From positions 7,954,783 through 8,018,782 of the forward strand of contig NC_062980.1 of NCBI RefSeq assembly GCF_023078275.1: a stretch of 64,000 bases of DNA. Direction: 5' to 3'. Source of the DNA: Leguminivora glycinivorella (Eukaryota; Arthropoda; Insecta; Lepidoptera; Tortricidae). Below the pieces are notes generated by a model. It was not told the DNA's origin. It did not search any database and worked only from the letters and a program-made list of their open reading frames with translations. This document shows, one piece after another, positions 11,401-20,400 of the stretch; the stretch's first letter is position 1; the number at the start of each line of letters is the position of its first letter. A program made the translations under genes and the position numbers.

Positions 11401-14400
11401 CGACGTAAAATTTCACAAGTAAGTACTTATTTTACCAAAATGTTCATAAACCTCGCTGGCAATAAATTTTCTTCTATTTTGCTTGTAATCTTGGTTAGTT
11501 CTTATCATTATATTGGTTTCATTGTCTCAAATTATATCAAAATTCCCACGAATAGGTTTAGAACGATAAATATGACCTTTAAAGAAAAATAATGCTATGT
11601 GTGGTTTTACGACTAGGGTGACCAATCTTTTTCTTGCATGGTATTTACTCTTATTGAATGGAGCTAAATCTATCAACTTGGTACGGTTTCTATGTTCATA
11701 GTTCATATCACAGTATAATAATACCAACTTTATTGTTTATGTCTTTACAATTAACATGAATAATATTAAACTTTTCAGTGTTCCAAAAGATGAAGGAAGG
11801 AGGCAGCGTTGGCTGTCGATTGTACCGATAAAAGGAAATGTTTCAGAGCGTTCGACAATTTGCAGATTTGCACTTTAAGCCTGAAGATTATGACACAGAA
11901 AGAAATTTTAAAAATCGGTCCAGTAACGACGGAGATATCGTGGCATAAACATTAAATTGAGATACATATATATATATATATATATATACATGCGAAGAGA
12001 ATTGAAATACGTACGAATTGAGAACCACATTCCTTGAGATTTGGGGCGGCGCTTAAAAATAAAGATACTGTTTTAAAACGTCCTAGTATTTCATTATTTC
12101 CCCATTGACAAATACTTCCCTTATATTTTTGTGGCTATTCCCACTAGTTACCACCAAGTTTTTACCTGTCCTAACTACTGGGATTTTCCCCACATTGTTA
12201 ATTACCACACCGGGGGTTGATAGCTTAGGGATTAGTTTTCCCAGTAGTTACTACCAAAATATTATTGTGATAGTTTAAAGTGACTGAAACATTTTTTAAT
12301 AAATACAGGTGTCAGTAAAAGAAAAGTTATATTTTAAGCCTCGTGTTGCAACACTCACCACGCTCTTATTCTGGAACGGTTCTGAAAAAAAAATCCCAGT
12401 AGTTTACCACTGGTAAAAACTGTACCGTATTTTGTGGCGTAAGGCAAAGTAACTGCAGAGTGGTATAGAAATGGACCTTATTGGCGGTTGACAAATTAGT
12501 AAGGTGCATTAGAGTAATTCCGAATGACAGAAATGTTCAGATAATTCCGAAATATGACGGAAATAATGGTGATTTCTATGCGACTTTCCTAATTAGACGA
12601 CTTTCGGAATTGCCCTAATGTACCTTACTTTTTGAGTTTGTGAGGATGGATGTTCACTTTCGTGATAAAACAATTGATCGGATTTGAATTTAATAAGTTA
12701 CAAAATTAATCAGTCGTATAAACGTAATACGTCAAATTCCGCGGGATATCCCTAATGTATGCTGGACTCATGGACACTATGAATCATGGACACCCTAAAG
12801 AAAGAGATGCAAGACCGGCGTGACGTAATTCAAGGTCAAATTTTCTGGCTTCAACGTAATGTTCAGCACGCAATATCCATGGTATATAATATTCTTGAAT
12901 AACTACGAGCTATGGAATGTAGAAGTATAAGGAAGGAAATCTGTCAAAATAGAACAGTCGAAAAATTACGTGTCAAACCCTTATGTACCTGCAATTGCAG
13001 CGCCACCTGTCTATATACTTATAAAGCTTTCGCTCCTTACCTCTAATCTCCATACTACGAGCGGTGATAAGTGTCACAGTCAAACTCAAGTGACATCCCA
13101 ACCGGAAGATTTTTTTGGTTATATTGGCAACTCCGAAATTATACTATTTTTAAGCATTTTTTACAAAAAATATGGAAAAAAAATATTAAAAAATATATTT
13201 TTGTGATCTACAGGCGTATATCTCGAAATGGTTTTCGATTTAGGGACATTGAAAATGTTGAAACGTTGCCAATTTATTAAGAAATTTACGAACCGCAGCG
13301 GAAGCACGGAACATAGGTATATTAAGTACAAAATTATCACTGTTAATAAAACCCATGTTTGATAGCATTAGGCCATGACACTCGTGTATGTCTGCATGAC
13401 TCTACGAATACTCAGTACGTTCGTGAGCCGTGCAAGGTTGAACTACGTATTTAATGTAACCTGTCGTTACATTTCAGGAAGCGATCCAGCGTGAAGCCTC
13501 CCTCGAGGGCCGTCTGCGAGCGCTCCGCGAGTGCGTCCAGCGCACGCAGGCCGAGGCGCGCGCCTCCTGGGAGCTGTTCGTGGGCGAGCAGCGCCTGCTC
13601 ATGCGCGTCCACACACTCGAGACCATGCTCGCGGCCGGCAAGCAGCCCGAGGCCGCCCACGTGGCCCAGCTGCTGCACGACAAGAAGAACTACCAGGTCA
13701 CTAGCTCACTAACCTCTCGTGGAGCTGGTCGCGAGCCCCCTCGTGCGGGGCACACGCTCGAGACCATGCTCGCAATTTAAAGATTGCTCTTATTGAGTTA
13801 TTACATAGTCATTCATAAGTAACAACATGTTATTAACTCTCCCTTATGTGATTACAGGAGGTGGCAACAGAGAGCCTTCGAGCCGCTCACGAGCAACGAC
13901 TAGCACTCGAAGAAACACTAGAGCGGCGTGGACGAGAGACCGCCGCGTTACTAGAGCACAACGCAGCGCTGAGACTTGCCGCCAAGAATGCTACGGCCGA
14001 GCTGCAGGTGCGTACTTCACACTAACATTATTATGAGTCAACTAGCGACAGAGATGCTTCATACCAATAGACAGGGAATAACAGCTAGTACTGAAGGAGA
14101 CACCAGAGTGGTGCGGACAGGAAACTGCAGGAAACATTACTTGAGAATAACGCTGCGCTACGGCTTGCTGCTAAGAACGCCATGGCTGAGTTGCAAGAGC
14201 GTACTTGTAATTCGTGCGTACTCGTACTCCGTGCGTACACTCGAGGAGATAGATATCTTGAGTGGCGCGGATGGGAGACCGCAACGTTACTAGAACAGCC
14301 TAATCTGAACGTGATACCGAATATGTCCATAATATGGATCCTCACTAAATTCGTTACTTGTTTTAGACCTAAATTATTTCTTACTTTGCAACAGGTGTTA

Positions 14401-17400
14401 AAAGGAAAAATTGTTTTACCTTTCAGTAAACGAAACTAGTGTTTGTTCAATGAACACGCGAACTTGATTTTATCAAAACCTTGTAGACTTGATAAAATCT
14501 CTTTACACTAATTTGTGTGTTTGATTACACTTACGATTGCATTCGACATTTGTGTAGATTTGTCGAAGTGGTATTACTATTTGCTGGGAAATGTCGCATA
14601 TGTATACATCAATGGTGGTCTAATAAAACCGCGTAGCTAAACGGTAGCATTATTCGTACAGTCAATTAGAATCCTAGGCCACTCTAGAACCCTGTCGTAT
14701 TGACACCGTGCTTTTATTTGCTATAGCAGTATTAACAGTGACTGACTTTTACTGTGAGAGGGTTCACAGTGGCCTAGGATTCAGATTGGTTGACTGTACC
14801 TTACCCATAGATTTATATGTTATTAAGCTAGATTGAGTTGTTAGGCCAAAAAGTGTGTCCACATGAGAGGGTAAAGTTGGGGCTGGTGTCCCTCTCGCAC
14901 TTATTGCCACTGTCAAAATTATTTGAATGACGTCATCACTGTCATTATTTGGAGACACCAGTCAATATTCAAAGTTACTACCAAATCTACTAATACCGAA
15001 TTAAAGGTTTTTTTTAATTGCGCAAATCTTTGGTTTTATGTCTTCATAATAATGACTTACCAATTCGTTACAAGGTATTAATATCCTTGCCTCGATATAA
15101 TACAAAAATAATTTAAGAATTTTATAAACTTAGTTATCATACAGGTAAAAATACTACTACTATAGTAATCTCTTTAACACTGGTCACACGCGCGAGAGGG
15201 ACACCAGCCCCAACTTTGACCCTCTCATGTGGACACACTTATACTAGTCTGATAAGAACGCCCTTCGGCACCGGTGATAAACTTCAATTTAGTATGGCAA
15301 AAAAAGTGTGAGCTCAGTCCCTATTGAAAGTCCATGACCTTACCGTTTACATTTCGTATACATCTGTTAACAAAAAAAATAATTGCAATTTGTAGAAGCT
15401 GGCAGCGCGGTGCGAGCGCAAGATGTGCGCGGCGCGCCTCGCCATCGCCGCCGCCGAGGAGCGCGAGCTCGCCGCCAGGAACCAGCTGCCGCTCGCTGTG
15501 AGTACTGCAGTTGCTCAAGCCTTAACTATAATATCAAACCTTACGGCCCACATTTACGCAGTGCGAAAACACATTGCAGTACTAGTAAGGTCAATACGGA
15601 TATGTGTGTCTGGCGATTGACATTTGACCATTTTACTCATTGTCACAGGTGTTTTTGCGAGTTCATACTTCCCCTTATGACACACTTCTCCTTATGACAC
15701 ACTTACCCGTATTGAGTATTTCGTTGGTGTGCATTATCTGACCTTAAAATTCCGCACTATAACTAAAATCGCATGCGAGTTCGCCGCCTAACTAAGAAAT
15801 CTTATGTAAGAAAATCTATTTAAATAGGTGGAGTACCTAATAATTTTAATATTGATCGATCATTGGGTCCTTGGGCCCAAGAAGATCGTACGCGCAGCGT
15901 CCACGTTAAATAACATGCAAATATTTATGCGAGTCGCCGCAATGCACAGTTGCACACTGCTCAAATTCTTTAGAATCTGAATCTGAAAACTCCCCAATTC
16001 GTCGATGGACGTCCGCTACAAGTACATGTTTTGTACTTATTGGACAATAAAGTATAATACATAAAGGTTAACATTTTCAGTCAATACGTATTTTTTCTAA
16101 TTTCAGTATTCAGTACAAAACGGCGAAGCCAAAATGCTGGTGCTGAGCACGGACAGCAACAAGCTAGCGGAGGCCAAGCGCACCGGCACCCTGGAGGACG
16201 CCGTGCGCGCGCTGCCCGACTACATCAAGATGTTACTCCCGCAACACCTGCTCAACAAGGTGGGCCCTTATGTCACACACAGTCACACACACATGTCACA
16301 CACGTTTAGCTCTGACATGTGCTGGCAACAAGCTAGCGGAGGCCAAGCGCACCGGCACCCTGGAGGACGCCGTGCGCGCGCTGCCCGACTACATCAAGAT
16401 GTTACTCCCGCAACACCTGCTCAACAAGGTGGGCCCTTATGTCACACACAGTCACACACACATGTCACACACGTTTAGCTCTGACATGTGCTGGCAACAA
16501 GCCAGCGGAGGCCAAGCCGCACTACACTAATAACAAGATGCTGCCGCAACACTGAGATCAATCGTCAAACGCCCTGGACAGAAATAAGATTTCCTATGCT
16601 TAATACTCGTAATCTTTTATTAATGTTCTTGCGCGATATTAATGGAAATACCATACAATGGTGTAACAATAAGTGTTGTTTATTGATGGTTTAAAATTGT
16701 GTTTACAGGTCGGCATTAAAGCGGTATCCGCAGAGGGGAAATCGGCGAAAGAATTCGAATTGATATTGAAGAAGAATAATATTTACGACGAAGAAAACAA
16801 AGGTAGTGTGCCATTTTAACATTTACATGTATTTATTTATTTATTGGTATTTAGGACAACAACAGCCGTAAATATTCAACTTACATAAGTATTTTTACAT
16901 AGTCTTAGGCCAATAACAGTTATCCGTTGGTTGAAATGTATTATATCTGTTATTTTCCAACAATATATTTAATACGTCATTCTTAAATTTATATTATGTA
17001 CCTAGTTATAATTTAGATATTTACTTAATACTTTAGTTTTAGTATCCTTCATGGGTATCGACCATTTATGCTCTTTTATTTGGTTTTGCCTTTGGTTGTT
17101 ACTCAGTCACATGGTGATACTGATTAATAATTTTAGAACAAAACGGGACTTAATCGCGTAAACACTTACATTTATATTTGGCCCGACGTTTCGAACATCA
17201 CATTATGTTCGTGGTCACGGGTAGACTGGCGAGGAATTGCATCAACATCTTCTAGCCGCGCGAATATAAATGTAAGTGTTTACGCGATTAAGTCCCGTTT
17301 TGTTCTAAAATTATGAGTGCAAATCGTGTTAGTCTAAATCAATGTATTGTGATACAGATTGATTACAAAAACACGTTGTTTTCAGAAAAAGATGAGGCGT

Positions 17401-20400
17401 CAGACGGATCCACAGGCGAGGACGGCGGCAGCGGCGAGGACAAGACCGGCGCGCCCGACCTCTGCACCGACGACGAGAAGCAGCAGAGGCTCAACCACGG
17501 TACGCTGACACACCGCATACATTCTGCCCAAATGAGCCTCGGTTTTGTTGACCATAATTTCATTTCACTCATTTACCAAATGTGTAGTGTTAAAAACTCA
17601 ATAATGTCGAACCGTCTGAATCTCATAATGCCTGACTTTTCGAAGACGTTTCTGTGTCAATCGAGTCCCATTCTTACGATAATTAATAAACACAACGTTA
17701 CCTAGAATTAAACTATTTTAAACAGCTGACTAGAGGGCCGCCATCTTGCCGAGAAAATTGTTTCGGGCGAGGCAGACGTGTGCACATGACACGTACGTTT
17801 TGCGCGCGAGGCTGCTCGGTCAGTGTGGACCCAGCTATTAGCGGCAGTGTATGTCATATTATCCTGTGAACTCCGACTATCGGGTCGTCCGACCTGACAA
17901 AGAAATAATAAAATACCCGACGGTTGGGTTTTCGGTACTAAATGTTGTTTCAGTTGAAATCTGACTGAATATGATCATTTAGAAGTGTCGTGTTTGTTAC
18001 GGTATTTAAATTCCAGAGCCGGACTGTGACGGGTCGTCGAGCCCGCTGGACGGCGAGCTGCACGCCGACAACAACGCAAACTCCACCTACACCGAGCCCG
18101 AAACTGAGGACTCTCCAGTAAGTTTATTATTTTTCTTATGTTGGGAATTTTACTTGTACAGTTTATATAATTCGGAAAATTGCGGGTCACAACTGGATGA
18201 GACTAGCTCAGGACCGGGGCAAGAGGCGTACTAGAAGAAAGGCCTATGTTCAGCAGTGGGCGATAAAGGGCTGATAGGATGATTATGCATTCAGAAACCT
18301 GTATATGAATTTTAGTAAAAATTGTCGTAAAGTACGGTATTCGACGTTGCACTAGTATTATCGGGAATTTTATGTTAAAGTCAAAGGTTAAATTTAAATA
18401 ACGAAGTTAAATCTTGTCACTTGACATGAAGTGCTCATGTCGAATACTAGTGCAGCATCGAATATTAGTACTTCTTCTATCTTGCCTTTTACCTCAGCGT
18501 TAGTACCTGAGGATTTCATATTGGAAATCGTATGTCGAGTCGAGTTAAGCTCGTATTTGACTAAATTGCGCGTTACCGTAAATGAAACCGTCTATGTGTT
18601 TTTTAAAACGAGCATCACACATTCGATCAGAACGATGAATCATCTCGATCGATGACAACATATTAGAAGTCGGAAAATTATATTTAGGATAGAGGTATGA
18701 ATTCGGTTCGTTACAAATATAGACGTTGAATGTTTTTTTTTTTAATTTAATTCCTATTTAAAATAAAAATACGTGTGAATATTTTCAGACGGTGGGCGGC
18801 GTGGAGTACGCGAACATCCTGCGCGTGATGGGCGGCCTCAACGACGAGATCCGCGCGCTGCGCGAGCGCCTGGCCGCCGCCGCCGCCGCCGCCGACCAGC
18901 TGCGCGCCGTGCGCGACGACCTGCTGCAGGCGAGGGCCGAGCCCGAGCCGCCGCCCGAGCGCCCGGACGACCTGCTGCAGGCCCGCGCCAAGGTCGACGA
19001 CCTGCAGGTGGGGTGACTTCGCACCCCGTATCTTGAACGGCGTAATCGTTCACATTTTTGAAAGCTAAAATGAGGATACGGACGAGTCTAGTCGCTTATG
19101 TGACTTGTCGCCCCTTGTATGGGCCGAGTGTTGAAATTACGACCTAGATTTCACGACCTCTTAAAAAAATCCTTTCCACTTAAAGGAACCGACTGCTGAG
19201 TTGCGACCGATGCTAAACGCGACCGTATCGCGTTTAGTAATCCTTTAATATCTGGGCGACCGAGCTTCGCTCGGTTCCATTTTAATATATCACGTCTTTA
19301 GATAAAAAAAACTCTTATAAATACAAAAACAAAAAAAGACAAAAAAAAAAAACTTAATTTCTGGCCGGGATCCGCTTTTCATGCATGAAACCCTGACACC
19401 TACGATCTATCTGCGTGCATTAGACCGACCTCGTACGACTGAGCTAAGCGGAATCAATGCGCGCGCGGCGAAATTAACGACCATATTTTACGTTTACAAA
19501 CGCGAAAGAAAAACTCATGAAAACTCGAAAATTCGCGTTTTCCGGGATCTAAGGCTACGCTAGATCGATTTTTCATCCCCGAAAACCCCCACATAACAAA
19601 TTTCAGCGAAATCGTTAGAGCGGTTTTCGAGATCGTCGGTATATATAAATAAATAAATAAATAAATATACAAGAATTGCTCGTTTAAAAGTATAAGATAT
19701 ATAGCGGTGAGCTTCCTACTTCGCAAAGTGCGATTTGTCAAAATTGATCTGATTGAGCAAAAACAGCGGTTTTCTGAGCAAAAAAGTATACATACGACGC
19801 TATGCCCGACATAAAAATAAATAAAGTTTTACTTGAAAACCCATAAAAATAAAGGAGATTTTTCTATTTTATATGCGGTTAAATTCTTGGGTGAGAGTGT
19901 TTTTTTATGTCACATAATATGCTACCTGTACCCCTCTACAGTATTTTAGAGTACTTTAATTAACATCCGTCTTGTGTAATAAATAACTATTAATTTTGTA
20001 CGTAATGTTGTAAATTAATAAGCTTAATTAAAAGTATTCAAAAAAAATTGTTTATTTCTCGCAGGCCCAGTTGAAAAGATCGGCCGCCGTAGAAGAGGCG
20101 AACCTCGCCGAGATCCAGCGGCTCGCATCGAGCGCGGCGTGGATGCAGGCCGAGCTCGCCTTCCGGCCCACGCGCGCCTACGTGGACGACCTCACCGCCG
20201 ACGTGGCCGCCCTGCGCGCCGACCTGCAGGCGCGCGACGCCGCCATCGACCGCCTCTCCCGCCAGCACGACTCCGACCAGCCGCGCTCCCTCACCGCGAC
20301 CACCGCCGACAAGGCCGTCGAGACCGACCGCCCCGCCGACCACTCCGCCGACGCGACCGAGATCTCCGCCGACATCGACGAGATGTTCCGCCTCGACTAC

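Larger units (their letters stand above)
8533..13477 (+). other. long Slmap intron, repeats only
   Basis: AT-rich with no supported gene. It holds repeat remnants at 10637-10712, an inverted pair (10991-11051 and 12845-12898), an AT microsatellite, and a MITE at 12498-12629. A 147-codon minus-strand open frame at 9651-10094 shows no domain that I recognise. Confidence 0.6.

Noticed and set aside
16325..16428. Second functional copy of the Slmap exon
   Set aside because: The donor is present, but the only nearby acceptor gives the wrong phase, and inclusion would shift the frame.
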